From Liolophura sinensis (lineage: Eukaryota; Mollusca; Polyplacophora; Chitonida; Chitonidae), in NCBI RefSeq assembly GCF_032854445.1, contig NC_088300.1:10790001-10854000 (forward strand): a stretch of 64,000 nucleotides of DNA, read 5' to 3'. Below the pieces are notes generated by a model, which saw only the letters and a program-made list of their open reading frames with translations, was not told where the DNA came from and did no database searches. Within the stretch, counting starts at the first letter, position 1; every line of letters begins with the position of its first letter. The position numbers and the translations under genes are program-made. Below, in pieces: positions 11,066-23,221 of this stretch.

Positions 11066-12604
11066 ATAAAGCGACATAAGATGACGAGTTAAAGCATTCA
11101 TTGCTTTGTCTCATGAACTGGTCTCAACTAAAACGTCCACTTTCTGGTGGTGTCTAATGAAGAGATAATAACTAGAGAGTAGCAGCGAGGCCTGTTTGAT
11201 TGTTATCACTCTGAATGCTATCAGCAAACTGCGACGCCTCCGGCTCCTCGCGGAAGCTTCTCTGTGCAGATAGCTCTGTTATTCCGTGGTTAAAGTGAGA
11301 TGGGAAGGGACCCACACAGGGATAACTTCCAGACGGTAATTCTCCCTGTCTGCAGAAGATTTCAGATTGGTCATGGTGATTACATGGGGGATACGTCCTC
11401 TGGTGGCAGGAGGGGCGATGGGTAAGGGTTAGATCGTGGTCTGTGACAACAAACAGAAATGGTCACTCTAAGTTTGTGGATAACAGTATCTTAGTGTGAA
11501 TTACACGTAACATTTGACTGTCACATCACTCTGTTTGTTTAGTATACCTGTAACAGATCTCTGGTAACCGACTGACATCCCTAGCACAGGTTGGGGTCCG
11601 GTAAACCCATGTCTGCCAAGGGAAAGGGGATATGCCTAGGGTGGCAGAGGAACAGGATTGTATAGTACAATGTCCGCAGGGAAAACTATATCAGTCGTTT
11701 CATTACGCCTACTCTCTGAAGTTCCCTAGTGAGTTTACAATTCACCAAAACACTTGCAGTTTTGTCGTTCCATCATCTTCTTGCTTTGTTTTCCTGCGAA
11801 GATAGGAGTTTATCTCTGAGGTAGGTTGGACTTACAAGCTCAGCTTACAAATCAGCCACTATGAATCGCTACTTTCACTAACGTGGAACTCTGACCGGTC
11901 GTCTGCGCTGTCCCTAAAAGAGTCACAGTTGAACGCGCCGAAGAAAGGTTTTTGAATTAATATCACTACAATTAATGACGTCGCAATTAACACAAATGTA
12001 ACCCACGCATCCACTCAAAAAGCATGAAAACTTCGCAAACCTGCACTTTCCTATCACTTAACCCTGTTGGAATGGTAGACTCGGCTTCTCTTCCCGAAAT
12101 TAAGATCATTTTCTTTTTTAAAAGTAGTTGCTTATAGTTTCTTCTGTTAGGTATTACAATTAAAATTAATGTTAAGATTTCCGAATAGGTCGCCAATCGT
12201 AATTTTAATGATGCACATCTTCGTTTAAATCCAATCCTTGATCTTTTTCGTCATTTTTTTTCGGATTGAACATAATGGTTTAATTGTGGTAATCTTGAAG
12301 TTATGGTCTTTTTTATTCAAGAACAACTTGGTGATATGAAGTCAGAATTAAAAGTTAGTATTAAACGAATCATGTTTGTGTAGGATACAAGTGAACATAT
12401 TGTGGACAGCGCACTCGGGAAGAGTTCCAGTTCAGTAGACAAAACCAGAAAAAAAGACCTTTCTTTAACTCGTCATCTTGTGTGGCTCTGTTAGACAAAA
12501 CAAGGTAATAATCTACTTTTACAAGCTCAGATTCTGAAGTATGACATCATTTTTGAAACTGTGTAAAATTTACCATTTCATTTTTATTTATTAGATATTA
12601 TCCT
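11066..12604. other. Unique spacer between the two inverted arrays
   Basis: I see no gene, SINE or array here. A moderately GC-rich patch lies at 11200-11420. It would be the loop if the two flanking arrays paired. Confidence 0.5.
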
Positions 12605-13795
12605 TGAAATACAATCCTCCTCATTTAAATATCACCAAGTTTTCCTGATCATTACAAAATAGCATTCCTCCTCACCTATATCAGACAGCGTTCCCTTTGA
12701 TCAAAATATCACCAAGTTTTCCTGGTCAACACCAAATAGCACTCCGCCTCACCAATAGCAGACAGCCTTCCTCTGGACCAAATTATCAGCAAGCTTTCCT
12801 GGCCAATACAAAATAGCATTCCTCCTCACCAATATTAGACAACCTTCCTCTTGACCAAAATATCAGCAAGCTGTCCTGGCCAGTACCAAATAACATTCCT
12901 CCCACCAGTGTTAGACAGCGTTCCTTTTGGCCAAAATATCACCAAGCTTTCATTGTCAATGCAAAATCGCACTCCTCTTGTTCAAATTAAGACATCGATT
13001 CTCTTGGCCAAAATATCACAAACTTTTCCTGGTCAATACAAAATAGCACTCCTCATCTCCAACAGAAGACATCGTTCCTCTTGGCAAAAATATCACCAAG
13101 CTTTCCTGGCTTATACGAAATAGCATTCCTCCTCACCAACACCAGACAGCGTTCCTCTTGACCAAAATATCATCAAGCCTTCCTGCTCAATATGAAATAC
13201 CATTTCTCCTCGCCAATAGCAGACAGCCTTCCTCTTGACCAAAATATCTCCAACCTTTCTTGGTGAATGTAAAATAGCATTCCTCCTCAACAATAGCAGA
13301 CAGAGTTCCTCTTGACCAAAATATCACCAACTTTTCCCGGTCAATACGAACTAGCATTCCTCCTCACCAACAGCAAACAGCATTCCTCTTGACCAAAATA
13401 TCACCAACCTTTCCCGGTCAATACGAAATAGCATTCCTCCTCACCAACAGCAAACAGCATTCCTCTTGACCAAAATATCACCAACCTTTCTTGGTGAATG
13501 TAAAATAGCATTCTTCCTCAACAATAGCAGACAGAGTTCCTCTTGACCAAAATATCACCAACCTTTCCCGGTCAATACGAAATAGCATTGCTCCTCACCA
13601 ACAGCAGACAGCGTCCCTCTTGACCAAAATATCTCCAAGCTTTCCTGCTCAATATGAAACACCATTCCTCCTCACCAATAGGAGAAGCGTTCCTCTTGAC
13701 CAAAATATCACCAACCTTACCCGGTCAATACGAAATAGCATTCCTCCTCACCAACAGCAGACAGCGTTCTTCTTGACCAAAATATCACCAAGGTA
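12605..13795 (-). repeat. 77-bp minisatellite, inverted relative of the 10.2 kb array
   Basis: About fifteen units of about 77 bp: CATTCCTCCTCACCAACAG, CAGACAGCGTTCCTCTTGACC, then AAAATATCACCAA and CTTTCCTGGTCAATACGAAATAG. Read on the opposite strand the core is CAGGAAAGCTTGGTGATATT, preceded at the same spacing by GGAATGC. This mirrors the 76-bp unit upstream. Confidence 0.9.
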
Positions 13796-13835
13796 ACTTC
13801 AAGTGTCACTGCAAACAATTTCGTGTGTCTCATTA

Positions 13836-13983
13836 AAGGTACCGTACGCGGGAAGGTCTGCAAGCAACCTGCGGATGGTCGTGGGTTTCCCCTGGACACT
13901 GCCCGGTTTCCTCCCACCGTAAAGCTGGCCGCCGTCGTATATTCTTGAGTAAAACACCAATCAAATAAATAAATAAATAAAGG
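13836..13983 (+). mobile_element. Truncated tRNA-derived SINE (family with AAACACCAATCAAATAAA tail)
   Basis: The 3' part is GCTGGCCGCCGTCGTAT, ATTCTTGAG, then AAAACACCAATCAAATAAATA. It shares this end with the fuller copy on the other strand at 17053-17267. The tRNA-like head is missing. It sits directly against the end of the 77-bp array. Confidence 0.75.
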
Positions 13984-14104
13984 TAAATAGGTTGCGATTG
14001 ACTTCGATCAAAAGATGTCGACGTATCGCAGAGATCTGAGTTATAAATTGTTCTGGTGCTGTCTGGGCCTTAAAAGATAATCTCCTACACTTACATTCAT
14101 CTGA

Positions 14105-14540
14105 GACGACGCATATCATCTAGCATCTGTAAAGATCGTCTGCATCATCTGCGCCTCTGCTGCAGTTATCGTCTGCAGAGGCCCTTCTTCTGGCATTATC
14201 GTCTGTAAAGGCGTTTCGTCTGGAGTTATCATCTGTATCATTTGCGTCTCTGCCGGAGTTATCATCTGTGAAGGCCCTTCTCCTGGAGTTATATTATCTG
14301 TAAAGGCGTTTTCGCTTCTCCTGTAGTTATCATATGTAGATGTGCCTCTCCTGCAGTTATCGTTTGTAAAGACGCATCGTTATCTGTATTTAGCATTTGC
14401 AAAAGAGCATCTCCCATAGTTTTTTGTTAAGGCGAATGTTCAGCAGTTATCATTTGTATAAAGAGGCATCTCTCAAAATTATCATCTTTATAGATACGCT
14501 TCATCCAAAGTTATCATCCTTATAAAGACGCATCTGATAA
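14105..14540 (+). repeat. Degenerate 35 to 40-bp repeat
   Basis: Diverged copies share AGTTATCATCTGTA, an AAGGCG or AGGCCC block, and a TCTCCTG or TCGTCTGG block. There are around ten copies, too diverged for exact boundaries. Confidence 0.7.
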
Positions 14541-15069
14541 AGTTATGATATGATGATGATGACGATGTTAAACAGCCCCAGATACATTATATGTATAGGT
14601 TTAGTAAGTAAATGTGACAGACACACAACCACGGTATCATCTTAACAAACCTCGTCTGTATTTATGAGAAAATTAACATGTTCTTTTAAAATGTTATGGA
14701 ATTGTAAATATAGTTTTCAGCCTGATGCTAACCTAAGGTATAGCTGTTTGTTATTAGAGGTAAAATTATTAAAAATTATTATTAAAAGTTTAGTCTGACT
14801 TGAATAGAAGCATTAGTCATATCCTAATACAAAATAAATAGAACTGTTTAGACAAACTTAACCGGTAATCTAGAGCACAGAGTCACACCTGGAAACCGTA
14901 AATGTTCTTCGTTGGAGAGGTGAAGAATACCCATTTGGACAAGATTTCGCCTCTCGGTCTGATCATGATTCATAATATTCGATCTCCACCGGGAAATTTT
15001 CTTTTTTGTGTTTTTGCAATAGTTTTGACTTAATTGGAGTATATGGAGTTTTGATGTTATTAACCGTAC
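14541..15069. other. Unique AT-rich sequence
   Basis: I see no gene or element in this stretch. Confidence 0.5.
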
Positions 15070-15560
15070 CATAAAAAGGTCCTGTAACAAATGTGGTATT
15101 GTGAAACGTTTTTTTTATCTAATCCGGTATTACGGAATATCTTCCAGAAAATGTGATACTACAGATTGTCTTAAGAAATGTGACATTACAGAATGTATGT
15201 AACAAATGGGATTATACAAGATGTCTGTAACAAAAGTAATACTGCAGAATGTATGCAACAAATGAAATGCATGTATTGCACAATGTATGTAACAAATGTG
15301 ACAATACAAGATTGTCTTAACAAATGTGGTACGACAAAATGTATGTAATAAATGGGATATTTCAAGATGTCTGTAACAAATGTGGTACTACAGAATGTTT
15401 GTAACAAATGTAATATTACAGAATAGGGATGATGCATAATATTTTGTAACAAATGTGATATTACAGGATGTTTGTAACAAGTCTGATTTCACAAATTGTC
15501 TTGATATGAAAATACAGAATATAAATATCACTTTTGTATTACAGAACAGTGTGAAAAATA
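15070..15560 (+). repeat. About 30-bp minisatellite
   Basis: The unit is roughly TGTAACAAATGTGATATTAC followed by AGAATGT. About sixteen diverged copies occur, including GTCTTAACAAATGTGGTAC variants. The open frames on the minus strand (LLQTSC-type repeats) are by-products. Confidence 0.8.
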
Positions 15561-16260
15561 TGGTGGTGAACAAATTACTTATGTTGACTTGAAAAGCTCA
15601 TCTTTATTTACGATATGGTTTTGTCCTGATTAAAAATTCAATAGATCATGATTCTATGTGTGATATTGGAGTTGCATCCATCAGCGGTTCTTTGGCATGT
15701 CTTAATTCGTCCACATTCTAAGTGACAAATATTCTGTTTCCCTGATCAAGCATTAAAATGTAAATCTGCTCTCAAACTGGGTGGTCATCTATCTGAATAT
15801 CTGGGGCTGCAAACTGCTGTTTGGGACCCTCGAGAATTGTGAGTTTTTCCTCTGGCATTTCCCGATTCCTTTTAATAACCACCACTCTCTTCCGCAGAAA
15901 GAGCAGTATTAACTGTTATGAAGCATGTTTGGCATTCTTGAGTCTGGGACGAAATGTCTGTCCTGATTCCTTGGCCTGGGCGGTTCTCTCCTGATGGTGT
16001 GGACGATCAGGGCTGGGCGATGTGGGAGTTGGGGGGGTGGGGGTCTATTCTATCCATTATAAGGGTCTGGCGGTTGACCTTATAAGCAACTCTCAGGAAG
16101 AATGTGATTTTTATTGTCAGTCAAACTGGCACCTTGAGGAGGCCGAGAGTATGTAATCTGCGGACGTGACCTTCTACGACCGCACTATCTGTGTATTCAG
16201 AATCTCAGATTAGATGTCGCACTTACCAGTCATACATCACATTCATAACCATGTTTACCA
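15561..16260. other. Unique sequence
   Basis: I see no recognisable gene. A G-rich stretch (GGGAGTTGGGGGGGTGGGGG) occurs at about 16023. Confidence 0.5.
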
Positions 16261-16622
16261 GCCCCGATAGCTCAGTTGGTAGAGCCTCCGTTTCGGGGCG
16301 GTAGATCCAGGATCAATCCTGGGTCGGGTGACACGTAAGACCTTAAAGAGGTTGTAACTTCTCGCGTGGCGTCAGTATTAAGGGGATAGTGCAACGAATG
16401 GTTGACGCGTAGTAGTATAATGGCTCGGGTGGCGCGGCTTACTTGCCTTCGGTAAGTAGACTCAGTGAAGCAGCACTAGATAAAAGAGCGTTGGAAATCC
16501 GTCCTGCAACAGGTAGGCGCTTTACAAGCACTATGAGGAATCCTTCGTCGTCATATGACCGAAACTTGTAAAGTACAACGTTAAACCCCAAGCACTCGAG
16601 TATGATCACTTACTCACTCACT
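16261..16622 (+). mobile_element. tRNA-derived SINE, long form
   Basis: The head is tRNA-like: GCCCCGATAGCTCAGTTGG contains an A box, and GGATCAATCC about 40 bases later is a B box for RNA polymerase III. A body of about 290 bases follows, with GCAGCACTAGATAAAAGAGC, GGAAATCCGTCCTGCAACAG and CGTCGTCATATGACCGAAA, and a tail CCCCAAGCACTC plus an ACTC-rich end. A second, internally deleted copy is at 30654-30868. The continuation into a body rules out a plain tRNA gene. Confidence 0.85.
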
Positions 16623-17046
16623 GATAACCATATTGTGCTGTCAAGTATCCATATACCGAGGGTGTATGTTGTTCTATATTCTATGTTCCATATATGCCTC
16701 GGATTTGTGCTGCTCAGTTCAGACATACACATACACGTATGAATAGTTGTGAATTTGCTGTGTCAGAGCCCTCTAGGTCGGGTGAACTAATTGACCGGCA
16801 GTCCGCCAGATCTAACCTGCTGGCTAGGGAGAAGCTGCAAATCAGGGGGTTAGCAGGATTCCCGGTGAGTCACAGGCCCGGTGGTTTCTTTTTGCTTCTG
16901 CACTATTTACTCCCCCCAAATTAAAAATCTAAAGGTCGTAAGATTCCAAATTATTATATAAATGAAGCATAACTGACTAACTATGTCATCCGAACTGTGC
17001 AGGATTTTAACATGGTAGCATAAACGATCTTTACCTGTCACCTGGT
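16623..17046. other. Unique sequence between two SINEs
   Basis: I see no gene or element. A 76-codon open frame at 16694 has no recognisable family sequence. Confidence 0.4.
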
Positions 17047-17052
17047 TTTTTT

Positions 17053-17267
17053 CTTTTTTGATTGGTGTTTTACGCCGTACTCAAGAATATTTCACTTATA
17101 CGACGGCGGCCAGCATTATGGTGGGTGGAAACCGGGTAGAGCCCGGGGCTTCTCACGTACGGCCGCCAGCATGAGCTGGACTTGAACTCACAGCGACCGC
17201 ATTGGTGAGAGACTCCTGGGTCATTACGCTGCGCTAGCGCTTTAACCGACTGAGCCACGGAGGCCCC
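17053..17267 (-). mobile_element. tRNA-derived SINE, near full length
   Basis: On the minus strand it begins GGCCTCCGTGGCTCAGTCGG (A box) and has GAGTTCAAGTCC (B box) about 60 bases later. The body contains TGGCGGCCGTACGTGAG, GCTGGCCGCCGTCGTATAAG, and the 3' end TACGGCGTAAAACACCAATC followed by a poly-A-like stretch. Fragments of the same family occur at 13836, 37071 and 49206. Confidence 0.85.
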
Positions 17268-17359
17268 GTCACCTGGTTTAGCGACTTCATCAGTGTTATA
17301 TGAGACATAACCCACGGCCATGGTAGTGTGGCAAGTGTGAGATCACACAAGTCAGAGTA

Positions 17360-17770
17360 GTGAGACACTTACGACAAGGCTGACGGCTAGGAAGCATGAT
17401 GGCACTGAGATGGGTTGACCATCATCTTCAACGGTGAATTACATCGACAAAACTTCAGATTGAGGGCTGACAGGAAGTACAAGGAAAATTAGGTGGAATG
17501 GCCACCATCTTCAATGGTTGACTGATACTGGGGAAACTTGGACTGAAGCGGAAAGGAAGTATGACCTCAATGAGGTGCACTGACCACCATCTTCACAAAA
17601 GTTTGACTGGTGCTAATGAAGCTTAGACGGAGACAGACAAGAAGACTGACCACCATCTTTAACAGTCGACTGACATTGATGAAACTTCAGACTGTGGCTG
17701 ACAGGAAGTATGAAGACAATGAGGTGGTCTGGATCACCATCTTCCATGACTGACCCTGGCGAAACCTTCA
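17360..17770 (+). repeat. Degenerate repeat of about 85 bp
   Basis: About five copies share GACCACCATCTTCA, GTTGACTGA, GAAACTTCAGACTG and GACAGGAAGTATGA blocks in the same order. They are well diverged. Confidence 0.7.
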
Positions 17771-20700
17771 AACTGAAATCAACCTCACCCATCTATTCCG
17801 ACCCTGTAGCACGGGGAACAGTAGGATAGTAGCAGAAAAACACATGGGACTGACACAGAGCATCTCGTAACTTGAACACGATAGCGTTTACAGCGGCTAG
17901 AAAATATATTATCAGGTTTGAAAATGTGTACAGAAATGTGGATGGTGTATTCAGAGCAATCAGATCATTATTGTTTATGTGATGATGATGAAGAGGGAGT
18001 GGGAATTGCAGTTTTCAAAAATCAGGAATATTTAAATCTTGAGCGTGAGGATTAGGATTTATCTGAGAATGCTTTATTTTGTTGTAAATAATGATATACG
18101 AAAGTCAAATCCTAAATCAATCCACGCAGACTGAAGGAAAGGCAGCTGTATATATATACAGTAGGGAGCATGCGTATATAGTTTGTCATAGGCCGGAGTT
18201 TCTAGGTGGCCGACTTTGACAAGCTGTAGGCCATTCTCCTATGGAGACGGGAAGCGTACTGACAACCAATGGTTTAATATTGTCAAAACAAATAGGCAGC
18301 GAGATTAGACTGTAGATAACTACGCTTTATCACTGTGCATTTTCAAACTTCCATATGTTGTTTTCCTCTCCCTTTCAGCACCATAAAAATAGTCAGTGCT
18401 TAAGAGAATGATGTTGACAAATAAAAACCCCAGTTCTCCGCACCTGGATATGTTTTATTGCGGTGAAATCGTTGCACTGCACACACAAACCTTGACGTGG
18501 GTGTTTAAAAAAGTCGTAAGTCGTAATGCTAAACGTGCCTGCTTGAATACACGTAGGGTTTACTGTAGGTGGTAGTTAAATATGAAATTATATATTTCAT
18601 CGTTTTCTAAACTGTTGTATTGCTCTCAAAGCTTGTTAGTGATTAGATAGGGCTGGAATGTAAAGACTATTAACTTGGGACTTGTGTGTGTATATATAGG
18701 TAGAAGAGATAAGCCACGGCTTATGTCACTGATAGCATCACCTCCTATATGTAAACACTCTACGGCTGGTCCACAAGAGCGCGCGATACCGTTGAGCCAT
18801 TTGGACAGTTAGTTGATTTTGTATATGTGGCTGTAATTACTTAGCATCGCACAGCCTGCCATTTGATCAGCAACATTTTTGTATAATCTATAAATCAACC
18901 CTGTGCTCCTTATAGCCTTATACAAGACGCTGTCTGTGATTGTTTTGTGTGTGTACATGAGTATTAGGCTTAATCTATTGTGATCATGGGAATTTCTCCG
19001 AATGTTCTCTTTTGACAAGGTGCCAACTCTGAACCTTAATTCCCCATCTGAATTGATGAAGTTTGAAATTTTGATACAAATATAACTAGGTCAATTAAGT
19101 GGTTTGAGGTGCTCAGAATCGGGTCAAAAGTCAGTTTGGGTTGTAGTGTTGATCCAGACGGCAGTGAGTTGGTGGTATGGTTGTCAGACAGTCAGTAAGT
19201 GAACCACTTCCATAAACTATAAGCAGGTGTGGGGAAGCCTTAGATCTTGTACCCCAGAGCCCGGTGTAGTAGTGTGACCAGTCCCTTGCCAGCCACTTCC
19301 TCAACGACCTGGGATCAAGCCAATAGCCGGGCAGGAAGTTTGTTAAGACTTGGTTGGTTTATGATAATTAAGTCTAATATACCCGGCCGCAACCTCTGCC
19401 AGCTCTAATCTCCATTCACATTTGTGTTTACATACACCACGGTCACTTTGTGGGAGGGCTGCAAGAGGTCGACAGAAGTATTCCTAAACATAAGTTATTA
19501 AAACTGGCTAACATGTTTCAATAAACAACTTATCACTCGTTTTTCTGTGCACGGGTACATGAAGCTTGTTTTCAAATCTGTTTATTCTGAAAGCACTGTG
19601 GATTTAGGTGCTGATAAACCAACGCCATCTATGGCGTTTTATTTTACTGCTATACCCGACAGTGAGGTTTGGTGTCATTGTCAAGAATTTGCATCTTATA
19701 GATTCGTCAAATGAACATGTTGTCTGCAGGAAAAATAAATGCTGTAAACCGTGAGAGCATGTGGCCAGTGTATGCATCCTAAGAAAGGACACACCCAGTT
19801 AATACCGCAGTTGAATGGACGGCCCTATTACAGTTTACATGACAATCTTCTATCCCTATATTAGGAATTCCTGTTAAACTTGATGGGGATCCTTCATTTG
19901 ATTGATCTGACGCGAAGACGACTTATCTGATAAAATGGACGCTCTAGATTTAAAAAAAAATCTTTTTGGCGGTTTCTATTCTTCAGTGGAATTTTAAAAC
20001 AAATGTTGTTCATGCATGTGAAGCCTACTAATGAAAGAAAATCTAACCGTATAGATTAATAAATGACTGCAAATTTCCTGCCACTCAAGACATGTGGACA
20101 ATGTAATGAAAATGGCCATCGAAATACCACAATCCTAGCGACATTCTGCATCTCTTGCTTTGTTCATACATAACAGCCTTTGTTTCGGTTTTAAGGCCAA
20201 TTGTCTGCTTGCGACAAAGCCGGATGGAATGTGATAGCGATAACACTGATAAATGTAACACAGTCAAGCAATATGCAATAGCCTTCATCTGTAGATAATT
20301 GACCTGTTCAGGAATTCAGACTCTCATGATCTAAACATAGATCAAGGAATAATAAAAAAATTAATTAACGCCTTTGAAAATATTAAGAACAATAACATGT
20401 CGTTAACGGGAGGCTGGGTCCAAGGGGAGGCTATCGTGGATTTCTGATGTGAATACAGTAGCATTTCGACAATATGATGGTGGTAAACTTTATGTGTTGG
20501 AAAGAATCACTGTCTTCAATGGTAAATTGTAGAACTCTTGAATTCATTATTAATTAATTTGTATGTATAAATGTTGAGTAAAATTATTATTTCTTGAGAA
20601 AATATCGTGATTTTGTTCAGTTTGGGCTTTCCAAATCTGGACCACTGCAGACCTGTTTGGAATGTTCTAATTTTAGAGAAAGCTTTGAATTGTCTTATCC

Positions 20701-23221
20701 CTAACCTGACATCGGATTTGTGCGAGTACATTATAGTAACTCGACTAGTAAAGTATTTTAAGACTTGCGGTTCTGGTTGTTTTAGGCAAATCAAAGGGCT
20801 TTTCCGTCTCCTGAGAATCTTGTATTGTGACTTATGCCGCTGCCGTGAAGATACCTCTGGGGATTGTGTTTTGTTTTTAATCTCCTAAGATAAAGCTTTC
20901 TGACAGAAATGTCGGTTGGATTCTCAGCTGGAGGCAGCCTGCCGTGTTTGGCCGGTCTGCGTCGGCACTGTTGATGGTCCTCTGACAGAGTTACAGCAGC
21001 GTATGCCTGTACGATATCTCTGCCTTATCAAATGACCTCTATACTCTTCACCCCAACATCTTTCAGTGTATCTCCATCCCCACCATAATGAGACAGTAAT
21101 GTCCAGAAGAATTGTTTCTTTTATCCTGTAAATATATGTTCATTCACAGTTACGTTGAGTTGCTAGTCATGGAAACCCTAAACGCTAGAAGGTTTGTGCT
21201 CAACTCAATTCTGATGTTAAACACTTGTTACAACAGACCTTTTACAGGCTTTTAGGCTTTTCGAACAAGGGTTTTACATTGCCTAAGCCCCAATACTCAC
21301 GCCCTACGGCACCAGCAATGTTGCCCATATTGATTTTAATTATATTTCTTTATTTGATGGTTGCTAAAGCCATACATCAGCTGTTTTAACTTATACGAAG
21401 GTGCGCAGTTTTGCGGACGGAGGAAAGCGGAGTTCCGGCGTAAGCTACCTATCTTTGGTAGGTAATTTCCATGTCTAGCGTACAGACATACACAACATAT
21501 TGGTGGGAGGCAAGTGGTCTGCATCGAATGTTACAGTGCGCAAAACTTGTCACGACCATCGTTGACCAAATACAAAGAGAGCCGAGGAATCTACAAATTC
21601 ATTGTTCAAGGCCGGGTTTGAACCCGCACTTCAGCTTATATGGTACTATTTTTTAAGTTTTAAAACTGATTATAAGTCTTGCAAAAAGTACACCCTTTTC
21701 ATAGTTTTCAAAACTATTATTCGAAGATTTAAAATTTTTTTAATGCTCTGGAAATATTTTGCAAAAGTTTTTGGAGATTTGGAAATGTTTATTACGATCA
21801 TTATTAGTCTTTTGATACATTTGTGCAATTTACACAAACTATGACTTTGCTCTGATGTCGCTTCCGTGAAACGTTTTTGTAAACATATTGCCGTACGATT
21901 TGGCGCAAGGCTTGTAAGTGCATTTATTTGAGGATGATACTGTGTAGATACGGTATAAGTCCCATACTGCATATATTTAATATACAGTAACATGTGTTAA
22001 TCAGTTAAATGGCTTGTGTAGTATCAAATAATTAGGGCATTAAATCAGTAGAAAGTTACAGCTACGATTTCACTCACCTTTGATTTAAGTTGCTTTTACA
22101 GTTGTATTTATGCAATGATGGTAATATTAGAATTGATGTATACATGAATCAACCTTTGTAGGTTTGCGTGCCGGCACACACGGCTGAGTTTCCCCATGTT
22201 TGGGCGAGGCATTTATAATGTGATATAAGACACTGTTAATAGAGTGTCTGAATGTAGAAGACTGTTTTATGAGCTGACATTTGGTCTCCATTGTTAAGCT
22301 TATGTTGCGGAGGTTTATTTTCGCAGAGCTGAGCAGAACTGAGGAACGAGTGAAAGGTGATGGCAGGTGTGTTTGTAGTGTCTATACCAGTCAGGTAACT
22401 ACAGTGGTAGCTCATCACGTCCTCTTGGACAGCCTGTTCACAACTGACTGCAGGAATAAATGCTGGACTATGCCTCTGTTATTGAAGACTGGCATTGTTC
22501 CAGAGGACGTAGGCTCCAGGGCAGCACAGAATGGCTGTTGATCCTCGGAACACACGATACTGACATGGTAAAAAAATATTTTGGTTGAGGCGAGCAGCTG
22601 GAAAGATACAGAGATAATCCAGCTACCACGTGTTTATTGTCTCTCCAACAATACACAAAAACTAACATCACTCCTCTCAACCGCTGATAGACATCTGCTT
22701 TCATTTCCTCCCATCAGGGGGCGACACACATCTTCCCTGTCAAGTTACCAACAGTATCTTATGGCTGAGAAACTGGACTGTATTTGCTGAGGAAGGCCAA
22801 GACGTTTGACCGGAGATTGTCTGCAAATATACATATTTTATACCTCCATTTTGTCATTCAACAACATACATTAAGTAAAGAGGAAAACAGCTATTATGCC
22901 AAAATTAGTCGGCCATATGCATGAGAAAAATCACTATGTAATTTGGAGGTCACTGTTTTATTGTTGGTTATCAGTAAGAACGTCAAATGGAACTTTCCTG
23001 ATAGTACTGTCTTCTCAAGTCAAGTGCAACTTTGTGTTTATTTTTCACGCTGTTGTGCCTCCAAAGACGCGAAAATCTCTTTCCTTCATATAATTATTGC
23101 GCTGAAGATGAACGTTAATTTCATTAATTACAATTGATACAATGGATAGTTAGTGATGACTAAGATCAAATAAAACATTTTTATTTTATTTGTCTGATAA
23201 TTAATGAAATATCTTCTGTTT
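17771..23221. other. Unique AT-rich intergenic sequence
   Basis: In 5.4 kb I find no coding exon with family sequence, no array and no full SINE. At 21615 the minus strand holds a perfect B-box-like GGTTCAAACCC with no matching body, possibly a decayed tRNA-derived fragment. Candidate open frames here are below 110 codons and look random. Confidence 0.4.

Noticed and set aside
16261-16333. Functional tRNA gene
   Set aside because: It has A and B boxes, but the arms pair poorly and the sequence continues into a SINE body shared with the copy at 30654.
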